64,000 nucleotides of DNA from Streptomyces populi. Lineage in GTDB: Bacteria > Actinomycetota > Actinomycetes > Streptomycetales > Streptomycetaceae. Within the stretch, counting starts at the first letter, position 1. Every line of letters begins with the position of its first letter. Where the stretch lies: contig NZ_KZ626848.1 of assembly GCF_002911015.1 (NCBI RefSeq), positions 1 through 64,000 on the forward strand. The letters run 5' to 3'. Below are positions 1-9,443 of the stretch, piece by piece. Position numbers and translations under genes: made by a program. The notes under the pieces were generated by a model. The model did not search any database and was not told where the DNA came from. It saw only the letters and a program-made list of their open reading frames with translations.

Positions 1-97
1 AGTTGTACCGGTTCGGGTCGCCTGAACCGTCGCCCTGCCCCTGGCCGGGGCCGTACGACCAATTGCCCGAAGACGAACCGCCTGGGGGTGTTACCAC
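1..97 (-). CDS. cvnC: DUF742 protein, N-terminal fragment (CvnC of left conservon)
   Basis: Only the first 32 codons lie in the window; the gene continues past the left edge. It starts at a GTG (97-95) placed behind a strong GGAGGAGGAG ribosome binding site, and reads as a Gly/Ser/Gln-rich leader (VVTPPGGSSSGNWSYGPGQG...). That kind of disordered leader precedes the winged-helix DUF742 domain in conservon CvnC proteins. Position supports the call: it sits directly downstream of the roadblock gene, the order cvnA-cvnB-cvnC-cvnD seen complete in the neighbouring operon. The DUF742 domain itself is not visible here, so the assignment rests on the leader and on gene order. Confidence 0.72.
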   Translation of the reverse strand, partial: MVTPPGGSSSGNWSYGPGQGQGDGSGDPNRYN

Positions 98-191
98 TCT
101 CTCTCCTCCTCCGACTGTGCCGGGCACCCAACGCTGGGACCGCGTCCCGAAACCTTACGGCCCCGGGACGACAATTCGCACCGTCTGTCTA

Positions 192-614
192 TTAGTTGAG
201 AAGGCTGCCCTGGAGCTCCGCACGAAGATCCGGAGTGAGGACCGTGCCCGCACGGTCCACCAGAAGCGCCATCTCGTACCCAATGAGACCGATGTCCGCC
301 TCAGGGTGTGCGAGTACTGCGAGTGAAGAACCGTCCGAGATGGACATGAGGAAGAGGAATCCCCGCTCCATCTCCACAACGGTCTGGTTCACATGGCCGC
401 CCTCGAAGATACGGGACGCGCCCGCGGTCAAAGAGGTCAGACCGGACGCGACGGCCGCCAACTGGTCGGCGCGGTCACGGGGAAAGCCTTCGGACATAGC
501 CAGAAGGAGTCCGTCGGCGGAGACCACCACCGTGTGCGACACCCCGGGGGTGTTGTCCACGAAATTGGTGATCAACCAGTTCAGGTTCTGTGCCGCCTGG
601 CTCATCGGGCTCAC
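192..614 (-). CDS. cvnB: Roadblock/LC7 domain protein (CvnB)
   Basis: A 140-residue protein consisting of one roadblock/LC7 domain, the fold used by regulators and scaffolds of small GTPases. In conservons it is thought to form a membrane-proximal complex with the CvnA sensor and the CvnD GTPase. By eye it differs at only eight positions from the paralogue at 5247-5669, and the first ~73 residues are identical. The GTG at 614 lies 8 nt after a GGAG and 2 nt after the cvnA stop codon, so I prefer it. An in-frame ATG at 605 (MSQAAQNLNW) is conserved in both copies and would give the commonly annotated 137-residue form. Confidence 0.9.
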   Translation of the reverse strand: MSPMSQAAQNLNWLITNFVDNTPGVSHTVVVSADGLLLAMSEGFPRDRADQLAAVASGLTSLTAGASRIFEGGHVNQTVVEMERGFLFLMSISDGSSLAVLAHPEADIGLIGYEMALLVDRAGTVLTPDLRAELQGSLLN

Positions 615-616
615 AA

Positions 617-3600
617 CTAACGCTCCTGGTTGTAGGTGCTGTCAGGACCGAGGCCCTGGCCGTTCGTCTCACTACCTGCACTGCGTCCCCGCTCCACGCC
701 GCGACGCAGGTTGCTCAGCCTGCCCCGGACGTCCTCAGGAGCGCGGGAGACCTGGGGGCCTCCCTGGGGGGTCGATTCCGCGGTTCCCTCGACCAGGTTG
801 GCCTTGGGCACCCGCCGCGGCAGACCGGACGAGGTGACCCCGCCCGCCTTGGGCTTCTTCAGCTGCTCGGCGCGCTGCCACCGATCGTCGTTGGACGACC
901 GCCATTCGCCGCCCGCGTTCCCGGAGGACATGGGCGCCGCCTGTTCCCTCGGCGGTTCCGCGGGGCGCCGGGCGTTGCCGGCCGGAGCGGGTCCGCGACG
1001 GGGGAGTCCCGCGTCGGTCATCGTGCGGGGGGCCGAAGTGGCCGGTCCCGGACGATTAAAGCCTACGCTGTCCCGCTCGCCCGCGTCAGCGACCTGCGGA
1101 GATTCCGCTTGCGGAGCGTAGTCGGGCTGGTACCCGCCCTGGTACGCGTCCTGCTGCGGCCAGTCGTCCTGGTAGGACGGCTCACCGAAGCCGGACATCG
1201 CGTCCTGGGCGGAGCCGCCCATTCCGACGTGCTCCTGCTGGACCGGCTCCGTGTAGGAGGGTTCAGGGTAGCCGCCGTTGGACGGGAAGTACGCCTCGTC
1301 GTACGCAGCCTGCTGCTGCTCCTCGTACGACGTCTGCTGGTCGTACGTGGTCTGCTGCTCCTCGTGCACGCCCTGGGCGCCGTCGTACGCCGGGGCGCCG
1401 TCGAAGGCGGCCTGCCCGTTGTCGTACGCGGGGGCGGGCTGGTCGAAGCCGTCGGCGTAGTCCTGGGGGGCCTCGATGGCCTCCGGACCCTGCGCCTGGG
1501 CTCCCAGGGCCGCACGACGCTCCTCGCGCATCAGGGAGCGGCCCACGGGGTCCAGGTCGCGGGCGTCGTCCGGGACCTCGTAGCGGCTGTCGTCGAAACC
1601 GAGGTCCGCGGCGGTCAGCACGGGCTGCTGCTGGCCGAAGCTCTCACCGGGGAACGACTGCTGCTGCTCGGGAATGATCTGGGACACGGTGAACTCGTCG
1701 CGCATCGGCTGCTGTTCGCCACCGCCACCGTGGGTGATGGCGTCGGGGAGCATGACCAGCGAGGTGGTGCCGGCCTGCTCGCCCGAGGGACGCAGCTGGA
1801 CGCGGATGCCGTGGCGGTCGGACAGCCGGCCGACCACGAAGAGGCCCATGCGCTGCGAGATCGCGGCGTCCACGGTCGGCGGGTTGGCCAGCTTGTGGTT
1901 GATGTCCGCGAAGTCCTCGGCGGTGAGGCCGATGCCCTTGTCGTGGATCTCGACCATGACGCGGCCGTCGGGGAGACGGGTCGCGGTGACGCGGACCTTG
2001 GTCTGCGGGGAGGAGAACGTGGTCGCGTTCTCCAGCAGCTCGGCGAGCAGGTGCACGAGGTCGGTCACGGCGCGGCCGTGGATCTCGGCCTCCGGGACGC
2101 CGGAGAGCTCGATGCGCTCGTACTGCTCCACCTCGGAGGAGGCGGCGCGCAGGACGTCGACCAGCGGGACCGGCTGGTCCCAGCGGCGGCCGGGCTCCTC
2201 GCCGGCGAGGACGAGGAGGTTCTCGCCGTTGCGGCGCATACGGGTCGCGAGGTGGTCCAGGCGGAAGAGGTTCTCCAGCTGGTCCGGGTCGGCCTCGTTG
2301 TTCTCCAGGTCGGTGATCAGGGTCAGCTGGCCCTCGATCAGCGACTGGTTGCGGCGCGAGAGGTTCGTGAAGATCGCGTTGATGTTGCCTCGCAGGAGGG
2401 CCTGCTCGGCGGCCAGTCGCACGGCCTCGCGGTGGACCTGGTCGAAGGCGCGGGCGACTTCGCCGATCTCGTCCGTGCTGGTGATCGGGATCGGCTGCAC
2501 GCGGGTGTCGACCCGGCCGGGGTCGGTGCGCGAGAGCTGGTCGACCAGCATCGGCAGGCGCTGCTCGGCGACGTTGAAGGCCGCGCTGCGCAGCTGGCGC
2601 ATCGAGCGGCTCATCTGGCGGGCCACCATGCCGGCCAGGATGAACGCGGCGAGCAGGGCGACGACGACGGCGGCGCCGGTGATGAAGGCGTCGGTCTTGG
2701 CCGTGTCGGAGATGTCCGCGGCCTCGGCCACGGCCTTGTCGGCGAGCTCCGACTCGATCTTGCGGTACGCGTTGTACTTGGCGGTGTTGACCGCCATCCA
2801 GTTCTGCGCGGTGATGCCGTTGGTGGCGAGCGCGGCCCGGTCGCTCTCCAGCGTGGACTGCAGCTTCGCGAGCCCCGTGACCATCTCGGTCGGGTTCGTC
2901 GGCGGCGGCACGTAGTTCGGGTTGTCGGCCGCGGCGTCCTCCGCGGCCTTCGTCAGCTCGGACTTGATGTTCGCCGTCGCCGCGGTGAGCTTGTCCGCGT
3001 CCTCCTCGGTACCACCACCGATGTACTCCTCGATCGCGATGCCTTCGAGGTAGGCGTACGAGGAGAGGGCGACGCGCTGGCTGCTGAGGCTGCTGTTGCC
3101 GGGGCCCGGCTTGATCAGCATGTGCATGCCGATGGACCGCTCCAGCGACAGCGCGGCCTTGGACAGCGAGATCGCGTAGACCGTACGGCCGTAGCTGGTG
3201 ATGTTTCCGGTGCCCAGACCGAGCTCGTTGGCGAACTCCATCAGCGGGTGCTGGATCTGGAGGTAGCCCTCTTCGGTCGTCACACCGGGACGCTTGGTGG
3301 TGTACGCCTCTTCACGCAGCTTCTGGAGACCGGGCTCCACGTTGCGGAAGACCGACAGGCGGCGCTCCAGGCCCTCGGTCTTGGGCATGTCCTGGGCGGC
3401 CTTGTCGAAGGCGTCGGCGGCCAGGTCGGTGTCCCGGCGGACCTTGACGACCGTGGGGTCCTTGTCGCCCTTGTTGCCGGCCAGTAGCGGGGCGGCGCTG
3501 AGGTCGCGCTCGACGAACAGCTTGTCGCCGTACGTCAGTGCCGCCTGCACCAGGCGCGCCGTCTTCTCGGCGTCCTCGGCCTGCTGCCAGGTGTCGATCG

Positions 3601-3817
3601 AGCTCTTCACCTGGAAGCCGCCCATGACGAGGCCGACCACCACGGGTATGAGCAGGATCGCGTTCAGCCTGGTCGGCACCCGCCAGTTGCGCGGGGAGAA
3701 ACGGCCCCCGCTCGGCGCGGGCGCCGGCGTGGGCTCCGGGCCGGGCACTTGTGCGGGCGCCGCTCCGCGCGCCGGCGGGGTGAAGTTGCCCCGTGCCGAC
3801 GGCTCGGGGCCGTTCAT
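617..3817 (-). CDS. cvnA: Nitrate/nitrite-sensor-like histidine kinase-type ATPase (CvnA)
   Basis: Membrane sensor of the left conservon, 1066 residues. A Pro-rich cytoplasmic leader is followed by TM1 (about 51-70), an extracellular helical NIT-type sensing region (about 70-375), TM2 (about 378-398), a HAMP linker, an H-box-like segment (LFRLDHLATRMRRN, His521) and a HATPase_c domain with N box (HLLAELLENA, 588-597) and G box (HDKGIGL, 624-630). The last ~360 residues are a disordered tail rich in Gln, Tyr and Pro. No response regulator lies nearby, which is typical of conservons; output is thought to run through CvnB/CvnD. ATG 3817 has a GAGG 8 nt upstream; an in-frame GTG at 3829 is the alternative. 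Confidence 0.9.
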   Translation of the reverse strand: MNGPEPSARGNFTPPARGAAPAQVPGPEPTPAPAPSGGRFSPRNWRVPTRLNAILLIPVVVGLVMGGFQVKSSIDTWQQAEDAEKTARLVQAALTYGDKLFVERDLSAAPLLAGNKGDKDPTVVKVRRDTDLAADAFDKAAQDMPKTEGLERRLSVFRNVEPGLQKLREEAYTTKRPGVTTEEGYLQIQHPLMEFANELGLGTGNITSYGRTVYAISLSKAALSLERSIGMHMLIKPGPGNSSLSSQRVALSSYAYLEGIAIEEYIGGGTEEDADKLTAATANIKSELTKAAEDAAADNPNYVPPPTNPTEMVTGLAKLQSTLESDRAALATNGITAQNWMAVNTAKYNAYRKIESELADKAVAEAADISDTAKTDAFITGAAVVVALLAAFILAGMVARQMSRSMRQLRSAAFNVAEQRLPMLVDQLSRTDPGRVDTRVQPIPITSTDEIGEVARAFDQVHREAVRLAAEQALLRGNINAIFTNLSRRNQSLIEGQLTLITDLENNEADPDQLENLFRLDHLATRMRRNGENLLVLAGEEPGRRWDQPVPLVDVLRAASSEVEQYERIELSGVPEAEIHGRAVTDLVHLLAELLENATTFSSPQTKVRVTATRLPDGRVMVEIHDKGIGLTAEDFADINHKLANPPTVDAAISQRMGLFVVGRLSDRHGIRVQLRPSGEQAGTTSLVMLPDAITHGGGGEQQPMRDEFTVSQIIPEQQQSFPGESFGQQQPVLTAADLGFDDSRYEVPDDARDLDPVGRSLMREERRAALGAQAQGPEAIEAPQDYADGFDQPAPAYDNGQAAFDGAPAYDGAQGVHEEQQTTYDQQTSYEEQQQAAYDEAYFPSNGGYPEPSYTEPVQQEHVGMGGSAQDAMSGFGEPSYQDDWPQQDAYQGGYQPDYAPQAESPQVADAGERDSVGFNRPGPATSAPRTMTDAGLPRRGPAPAGNARRPAEPPREQAAPMSSGNAGGEWRSSNDDRWQRAEQLKKPKAGGVTSSGLPRRVPKANLVEGTAESTPQGGPQVSRAPEDVRGRLSNLRRGVERGRSAGSETNGQGLGPDSTYNQER

Positions 3818-4180
3818 GCTTCGCCTCACTCGACCAACAACCTCTCGGCGTCGGCACCTACTGTGTGCCGCCGTATCTACCAGCGCCCTTGACTACTGGG
3901 CAGTTCAGCGCATTCCAGCACGCCAAGCAGCGCCATTCCAAACACTCGGAACGGATGATTCCGAGTGGCGCTGACCACGAATAAAACGGTCATAAAGAGC
4001 GAGCCCCGCCAAAAGGCGGGGCTTTCATGAACGCAGCGGCACCGGGCGACCGCTATGCGTGTCAGGGCCAGCGAAATTCTCTGTCGAAACGTTATGAACA
4101 CCGAGGCCGGCCGTGTCAAATGACACAGCCGGCTCCCATGTGACTACGACAACTTCCATACAGGACCGTCTACTTGATCA
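3818..4180. other. Gene-free interval between the two cvn operons
   Basis: This stretch of about 360 bases separates the end of the right conservon (cvnD stop at 4181) from the start of the left one. It contains the hairpin listed at 4002-4023 and, between that hairpin and cvnA, AT-richer sequence that could hold the left operon's promoter. I see no coding sequence in it; apparent reading frames show no family similarity that I recognise. Confidence 0.6.
4002..4023 (-). terminator. Intrinsic-terminator-like hairpin after the right cvn operon
   Basis: A perfect 9-bp GC stem (AGCCCCGCC / GGCGGGGCT) closes an AAAA loop. It lies about 160 nt past the cvnD stop codon and upstream of the left operon, so it probably insulates the two operons. 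The U-tract is weak on either strand (TTTC on the plus strand, CTCTTTAT on the minus), so termination strength is uncertain. Confidence 0.6.
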
Positions 4181-4756
4181 TCAACGCAGTCGGGCCATGA
4201 GGGCGTGCTCGACCAGCGTGATCAGAGCGCTCTTCGCATCCGCACGGTGGCGGGCGTCCGTCGTGATGATCGGGGCGTCCGGTCCGATCTGGAGGGCCTC
4301 GCGGACCTCCTCCGGGTTGTACGGCTGGTGACCGTCGAAGCCGTTGAGGGCGATGACGAACGGCAGGCCGCTGTTCTCGAAGTAGTCGACCGCGGGGAAG
4401 CAGTCGGCGAGACGCCGGGTGTCCACCAGGACCACGGCGCCGATGGCGCCGCGGACCAGGTCGTCCCACATGAACCAGAAGCGGTCCTGGCCCGGCGTAC
4501 CGAAGAGGTACAGGATCAGGTCCTGGTCGAGGGTGATACGGCCGAAGTCCATGGCCACCGTGGTGGTGGTCTTGCCTCCGGTGTGCGTGAGGTCGTCGAT
4601 GCCCGCCGAAGCGGACGTCATGACGGCCTCGGTGCGCAGCGGGTTGATCTCGGAGACGGCTCCCACGAACGTGGTCTTGCCGACACCGAAGCCACCCGCT
4701 ACGACGATCTTCGCGGAGGTGGTCGCCCGGCCTCCGTCAGAGCTTGCGAAGTCCAC
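4181..4756 (-). CDS. cvnD: Ras-like GTP-binding protein (CvnD)
   Basis: Small GTPase of the conservon, 191 residues. The P-loop GGFGVGKTT (residues 21-29), a Walker B/G3-type segment LYLFGTPGQDRF and a G4-like ALNGFDG are visible. Such proteins cycle between GDP and GTP forms and associate with the membrane-bound CvnA/CvnB/CvnC complex. The ATG overlaps the 3' end of the upstream cvnC by 20 nt, which implies translational coupling. It is the last gene of the four-gene operon and is followed by the hairpin at 4002-4023. Confidence 0.93.
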   Translation of the reverse strand: MDFASSDGGRATTSAKIVVAGGFGVGKTTFVGAVSEINPLRTEAVMTSASAGIDDLTHTGGKTTTTVAMDFGRITLDQDLILYLFGTPGQDRFWFMWDDLVRGAIGAVVLVDTRRLADCFPAVDYFENSGLPFVIALNGFDGHQPYNPEEVREALQIGPDAPIITTDARHRADAKSALITLVEHALMARLR

Positions 4757-5135
4757 TGAGCACCCTTTCGAGCAGTGTCACGTCCGGCGCGCCGCCGTTG
4801 TTCTCATCGCCGCCAGGCTGGTGAATGGCGACAAGTCCGGCCTCGGCGAGGTCCGCGACAAGGATCCTGGCCACGCCGAGCGGCATGCCCAGGAGGGCCG
4901 ACACCTCGGCCACCGACTTCACTTCCCGGCACAGATGGCAGATGCGCTGGTGTTCGGGGAGCAGTCCCATCAGCTGGGCCGGATCGGCCGTGGTGCTGAT
5001 CAGAGCCTCTATGGCCAGTTGGTACCGCGGCCGTGTCCGGCCGCCGGTCATCGCATAGGGGCGTACCAGCGGCTGGTCGCCCTCGTCCCCGTACGACTCG
5101 GCGTACGGATCATGAGAGGCGGGGGGCGGGGTCAT
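4737..5135 (-). CDS. cvnC: DUF742 winged-helix protein (CvnC)
   Basis: A 132-residue DUF742 protein. After an acidic, Tyr/Pro-containing leader (about 1-28), a predicted winged helix-turn-helix covers about residues 33-130, including RPYAMTGGRTRPRYQLAIEA and the LLPEHQRICHLCREVKSVAE stretch. In conservons this protein bridges the sensor, roadblock and GTPase components; DNA binding has not been established for it to my knowledge. The ATG at 5135 sits 4 nt after GGAGG. It overlaps cvnD and follows cvnB by 111 nt. Confidence 0.92.
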   Translation of the reverse strand: MTPPPASHDPYAESYGDEGDQPLVRPYAMTGGRTRPRYQLAIEALISTTADPAQLMGLLPEHQRICHLCREVKSVAEVSALLGMPLGVARILVADLAEAGLVAIHQPGGDENNGGAPDVTLLERVLSGLRKL

Positions 5136-5246
5136 GAATCCTCCGGGCGGGACAGCAAGTCGGTCAGTCGTGCCGTCTGTTGGGGCCGGTGGGGGGATTG
5201 TGGCGGCCGGACGGTGATTTCGTGCGGTGTCTGGATCCGGCGGCGG

Positions 5247-5669
5247 TCAGTGAAGCAGACTGCCTTGAAGCTCGGCACGCAGGTCCGGCGTGAGGACGGC
5301 GCCCGCACGGTCGACGAGCAGCGCCATCTCGTAGCCGACGAGGCCGATGTCGCACTCCGGGTGGGAGAGGACCGCGAGGGACGATCCGTCCGAAACCGAC
5401 ATCAGGAAGAGGAAACCGCGTTCCATCTCCACGACCGTCTGGGCCACCGAGCCGCCTTCGAAGATCCGGGAAGCTCCGGCGGTCAGCGAAGTGAGTCCGG
5501 AGGCGACGGCCGCCAGTTGGTCGGCGCGGTCACGGGGAAAGCCTTCGGACATCGCCAGAAGGAGTCCGTCGGCGGACACGACGACGGTGTGGGACACCCC
5601 GGGGGTGTTGTCCACGAAGTTGGTGATCAACCAGTTGAGGTTCTGTGCCGCCTGGCTCATCGGGCTCAA
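5247..5669 (-). CDS. cvnB: Roadblock/LC7 domain protein (CvnB paralogue)
   Basis: A 140-residue roadblock/LC7 protein, almost the same sequence as the copy at 192-614. It begins at a TTG (5669) immediately after the cvnA stop codon, 6 nt from a GGAG; the ATG at 5660 is the other candidate and would give 137 residues. The near identity of the two roadblock proteins contrasts with the strong divergence of the two CvnA extracellular regions and tails. That raises the possibility that the two conservons share or exchange this subunit. Confidence 0.9.
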   Translation of the reverse strand: MSPMSQAAQNLNWLITNFVDNTPGVSHTVVVSADGLLLAMSEGFPRDRADQLAAVASGLTSLTAGASRIFEGGSVAQTVVEMERGFLFLMSVSDGSSLAVLSHPECDIGLVGYEMALLVDRAGAVLTPDLRAELQGSLLH

Positions 5670-8600
5670 CTAACGCTCCTGCTGGTGAGTGGGGCTGGGG
5701 AAGCTGCCGGTCTGGCCGTTGCCGGCCTGTCGACCCTGCTGGATGCCCCGACGGAGATTGGTCAGCCGGCCGCGTACGTCATCAGGCGCACGCGAGACCT
5801 GCGGACCGCTTTGGTGCTGTTGCTGCTGTGCCGTGCCCGCGACGAGGTTGGCTCGCGGGACGCGACGCGGCAGACCCGAGGTGGTGACCCCGCCTGCCGA
5901 CGGCTTGCGGGAGCGCTCTGCCTGCTTGACGAGGTCGTCGTTCGGAGAGCTGCGCCACGTGGTGGTGGCGGGTGCGGCCGGTGCGGCGGCCGGCCGCTGC
6001 GGAGCCGGGGGAGTCTGCGGCTGCTGGGGGGCGGCCTGTGCGTATCCCTGGGAACCGTTCTGCTGGGCGGTGCCGTTGGCGGGCGTGCCGTTCGCGGGCG
6101 CGCCGTCCGATCCGTTCGCCTGACCGTGGAACCAGTTGGTCTCCAGCGTGTCGTACAGCGGGGTACGGCCGTCACCGGGGTTCGGGGCCGGGGGAAGCGC
6201 CTCGGGGGTCTGCGGACGGGCGGGCGGCTGTGGGGAGGCCGGCCGCTCGTACTGCCCGGTGGACGACGAGCCCTGCCCGTTGCCGTATCCGGGGGCCGCG
6301 AACTGACCCGTGGACGCGGGGTCCTGGGCAGGCGCGTAGCCCGGCTGGGCGAACTGGCCGGTGGACGACGGAGCCTGGCCGGCACCGTAACCCTGGGTGG
6401 CGAACTGTCCCGTGGCGGCCGGGTTGTGGCCGTTGGAGGGCTGGTTGCCGGAGGCGTAGCCGTACTGGCCGTTGCCGTTGTTCTGACCGTTGTTCCGGCC
6501 GTTGTTCTGCGGCGCGCTCGCGCCGGGGCGCGGGGCGTCGAAGTCGGGGCGGGCGAACTCCGCGGTGGAGGCGGGGTTCTGCCGGTCGTCGATCCGCGGC
6601 ATGCGGGACGTGGCGTCGTGGTCCTCGTGGCCGCGCGGGGTGTCGGCGGACGTGCGCGGAACCGGCGGCTGCGCGTTGCTGTCGCTCCAGCTCGGCGTGC
6701 GGGAGTCGGCGTTGCCACCGGGCAGCTCGGCGCGTGCGCCACCGCGTCCCGGGAGCTGCGGCCGGCGACGGCCGCTCTTGCCCTTGGCGGGGGCCTGCGC
6801 GGGCGCGGCGGGAGCCGCGTTGCCGTCGCCGAAGGCGTTCTGGCCCGCGCCGTTGCCGTTGCCGTTGCCGAACGAGTTCTTGCGGCCGCCGGAGGTGTCG
6901 CCGAAGGCGTTCTGGGAACCCTGCCCGTCACCGAAGCCCTGCTGCGAGCCGTTCTGCTGGGCGGGGAAGCCCTGCTGCGGGCTCTGCCCGAAGGCGTTCG
7001 CACCGGCGGGAGCCTGCCTGCCCTGCTGACCGCCGCCCTGGCCCTGCGGACCACGCGCACCGCCGGGGGCACCCGGGCGACCGCCCTGGTTGCTGCCGGG
7101 CAGCGCGGCACGGGCACCCTGGCCCGCGCCGACCTGGCCGCGCTGCGGCGGGGCCCCGAGGGGACCGCCGGGGGCGGAGGGGGATCCGGCGCCGAGCGAG
7201 GGACCGCCCGAGCGACGGGCCGCGGCGACACCGGCAGAGGCCTGCGCGGCGGCGGGGCCGCCGCCGGGGGCACCCTGGCCCGGCTTGTTCGGCATGGGCT
7301 TCTTGCCGCCCTGGGCGACGTCCACGGGGAGCATGACCAGCGCGGTCGTACCGCCGGAGTCGGACGGACGCAGCTGGATGCGGATGCCGTGACGCTGTGA
7401 CAGACGACCGACCACGAACAGACCCATGCGTCGGGAGACGGAGACGTCCACCGTGGGCGGAGCGGCGAGCCGCTCGTTGATCGCGGCCAGGTCCTCGGGG
7501 GACAGACCGATACCGGTGTCGTGGATCTCGATCAGCACCCGGCCGTCGGGCAGGGCGTGACCGGTGACCTTGACCTTGGTCTGCGGGGAGGAGAACGAGG
7601 TGGCGTTCTCCAGCAGCTCTGCGAGCAGGTGGACGAGGTCGTTGACGACCCGGCCGGCGACCTCGGTGCCCGGCACCGAGGCGAGTTCGATGCGCTCGTA
7701 CTGCTCCACCTCGGAGGCGGCGGCGCGGAGCACGTCGACCAGCGGGACCGGACGGGTCCAGCGGCGGCCGGGCTCTTCACCGGCGAGGACGAGGAGGTTC
7801 TCACCGTTACGGCGCATGCGGGTCGCGAGGTGGTCGAGCTTGAACAGCGAGGAGAGCTGGTCGGGGTCGGCCTCGCGGGACTCCAGCTCGGAGATGAGCG
7901 AGAGCTGGCGCTGGATAAGACCCTGCGAACGGCGCGAGAGGTTGGTGAACATCGCGTTGACGTTGCCTCGCAGAAGGGCCTGCTCGGCGGCGAGGCGGAC
8001 GGCCTCGCGGTGCACGTCGTCGAAGGCCGCGGCCACCTGGCCGATCTCGTCCCGGGAGTGCACACCGACCGACTCCACGGAGGTGTCGACGTCCTGCGGG
8101 TCCGACTCCGAGAGCTGCTTGACCAGCTCGGGCAGGCGGTCCTGGGCGACCCTGGTCGCGGTGTCCTGGAGGCGGCGCAGCGAGCGGATCATGGACCGGG
8201 CCACGACGAAGGCGCCGACGAGCGAGACACCGAGGACGAGCAGGATCAGGATACCGGAGATGATCGCTTCGGTCTGCGCCTCGTTGCGCAGCTCACGAGC
8301 CTTCTGCTCCATCTCGCCGAGCAGCGTGGTCTCGATCTTCTTCATCTGGTCGATCTTGGCGGAGTCCGCGTCGACCCAGTCCTTGTACGACCGCTTGTCC
8401 TGCGTCTTCAGACCGTCCTGGGTGCCCAGCACGCGCTGGGCGAACTTGTCGGCGGACTTGATCGTCGGGTTGTCGCCCTCGATCGCCTGAAGCAGGTCGG
8501 TGCTGCCGGAGCCGTAGATGTTCTTGAACGCCTGGTTCTCGGACTCCTGGCTCTGCTGTGCCGAGAGTGCGTACTGCTGGTCGTTCTTGGAGAGCGTTCC

Positions 8601-9443
8601 GAAGGTCTTCGGCTGCGTGGGGAGCGCGGCGGCGATGACGGCGCGCTGGACGGAGGCGTACTCCTTGGCGGAGGAGAAGGCCGCCAGCGCACGGGTGCGC
8701 TGGATCATCTCCGGGTTGCTGGTCGCCTCGGCCATGTCCTGCGAGAGCGCGAGGAGCTCGGTGATCAGGCGGTGGTAGGCGTCCACCGTCGTGGTCGAGT
8801 TCTGCGGGTCGGTGTAGGCGTCGCCGCGGATCTTGTTGAGCTTGTACAGCTCGGCCACGACACCGACGAGGCTGTCGTGCACGCCGGACAGCTGGCCCTT
8901 GGAGGTCGCGTCGTCGACCTGCTGCGTGCCCTCGAGGAAGTTCTTCCTGGCCACGTCCGTGTCGTCGCGCACCGACTTGACCTGGTAGTCGCTGGCCAGC
9001 ACACCGTGGGCCAGCGGACCGGCCGACTGGTCGCGCTCCTGCTGGAGCGCGGCGGCGAGCTCGGTGGCCTGCTTGGTCATCTCGGTCAGCAGGCGCATGT
9101 TGTCGAGCTGCTGGATGTTGTCCAGCGACTCGTTGATGCGCAGCGCACCCAGCGAGGTCGCCGCGACCACGGGGAGTGCGAGCAGCGAGACCAGTCGCGT
9201 CGAGATGCGCCAGTTCCGCAGCGCTACGCGCGAGCCGTAGCTCGGCTCGCTCGTCGGCGTGGCGTCCGGCGTGGGGGTGGGAGCCTTGGGCTTCGTGCCG
9301 GCGCGAGCGGAGTGTTCACCGCTGGCGCCGCCCTCTGCCGGTCCCGGGTTCTGGGCGTGCTGGGGCGACGAACCGCGGTCGGTCCCGCCGCGCGGCTCCG
9401 GCTCCGCCGAAGCGCTGCCATCCCTCTTGAAACGTCCCTGCAC
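5670..9443 (-). CDS. cvnA: Nitrate/nitrite-sensor-like histidine kinase-type ATPase (CvnA paralogue)
   Basis: Sensor ATPase of the right conservon, 1257 residues. A long Pro/Gly leader precedes TM1 (about 84-102), a helical extracellular NIT-type region, TM2 (around residue 410), HAMP, an H-box-like LFKLDHLATRMRRN, the N box HLLAELLENA and the G box HDTGIGL. The C-terminal ~500 residues are low complexity, rich in Gly, Gln, Asn and Pro, with recurring STGQFA-type elements. The frame stays open to 9896, but similarity to other CvnA leaders begins at the GTG 9443 (MQGRFKRDGS), with AGAGG 11 nt upstream. The neighbouring cvnB start abuts its stop codon. Confidence 0.88.
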   Translation of the reverse strand: MQGRFKRDGSASAEPEPRGGTDRGSSPQHAQNPGPAEGGASGEHSARAGTKPKAPTPTPDATPTSEPSYGSRVALRNWRISTRLVSLLALPVVAATSLGALRINESLDNIQQLDNMRLLTEMTKQATELAAALQQERDQSAGPLAHGVLASDYQVKSVRDDTDVARKNFLEGTQQVDDATSKGQLSGVHDSLVGVVAELYKLNKIRGDAYTDPQNSTTTVDAYHRLITELLALSQDMAEATSNPEMIQRTRALAAFSSAKEYASVQRAVIAAALPTQPKTFGTLSKNDQQYALSAQQSQESENQAFKNIYGSGSTDLLQAIEGDNPTIKSADKFAQRVLGTQDGLKTQDKRSYKDWVDADSAKIDQMKKIETTLLGEMEQKARELRNEAQTEAIISGILILLVLGVSLVGAFVVARSMIRSLRRLQDTATRVAQDRLPELVKQLSESDPQDVDTSVESVGVHSRDEIGQVAAAFDDVHREAVRLAAEQALLRGNVNAMFTNLSRRSQGLIQRQLSLISELESREADPDQLSSLFKLDHLATRMRRNGENLLVLAGEEPGRRWTRPVPLVDVLRAAASEVEQYERIELASVPGTEVAGRVVNDLVHLLAELLENATSFSSPQTKVKVTGHALPDGRVLIEIHDTGIGLSPEDLAAINERLAAPPTVDVSVSRRMGLFVVGRLSQRHGIRIQLRPSDSGGTTALVMLPVDVAQGGKKPMPNKPGQGAPGGGPAAAQASAGVAAARRSGGPSLGAGSPSAPGGPLGAPPQRGQVGAGQGARAALPGSNQGGRPGAPGGARGPQGQGGGQQGRQAPAGANAFGQSPQQGFPAQQNGSQQGFGDGQGSQNAFGDTSGGRKNSFGNGNGNGAGQNAFGDGNAAPAAPAQAPAKGKSGRRRPQLPGRGGARAELPGGNADSRTPSWSDSNAQPPVPRTSADTPRGHEDHDATSRMPRIDDRQNPASTAEFARPDFDAPRPGASAPQNNGRNNGQNNGNGQYGYASGNQPSNGHNPAATGQFATQGYGAGQAPSSTGQFAQPGYAPAQDPASTGQFAAPGYGNGQGSSSTGQYERPASPQPPARPQTPEALPPAPNPGDGRTPLYDTLETNWFHGQANGSDGAPANGTPANGTAQQNGSQGYAQAAPQQPQTPPAPQRPAAAPAAPATTTWRSSPNDDLVKQAERSRKPSAGGVTTSGLPRRVPRANLVAGTAQQQQHQSGPQVSRAPDDVRGRLTNLRRGIQQGRQAGNGQTGSFPSPTHQQER

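Noticed and set aside
590..7400. Very long plus-strand open frames opposite the conservon genes
   Set aside because: They are antisense shadows of the cvn genes caused by high GC and lack of stop codons. The products are Arg/Gly/Leu-rich without domains, and the minus-strand genes have clear families and ribosome binding sites.
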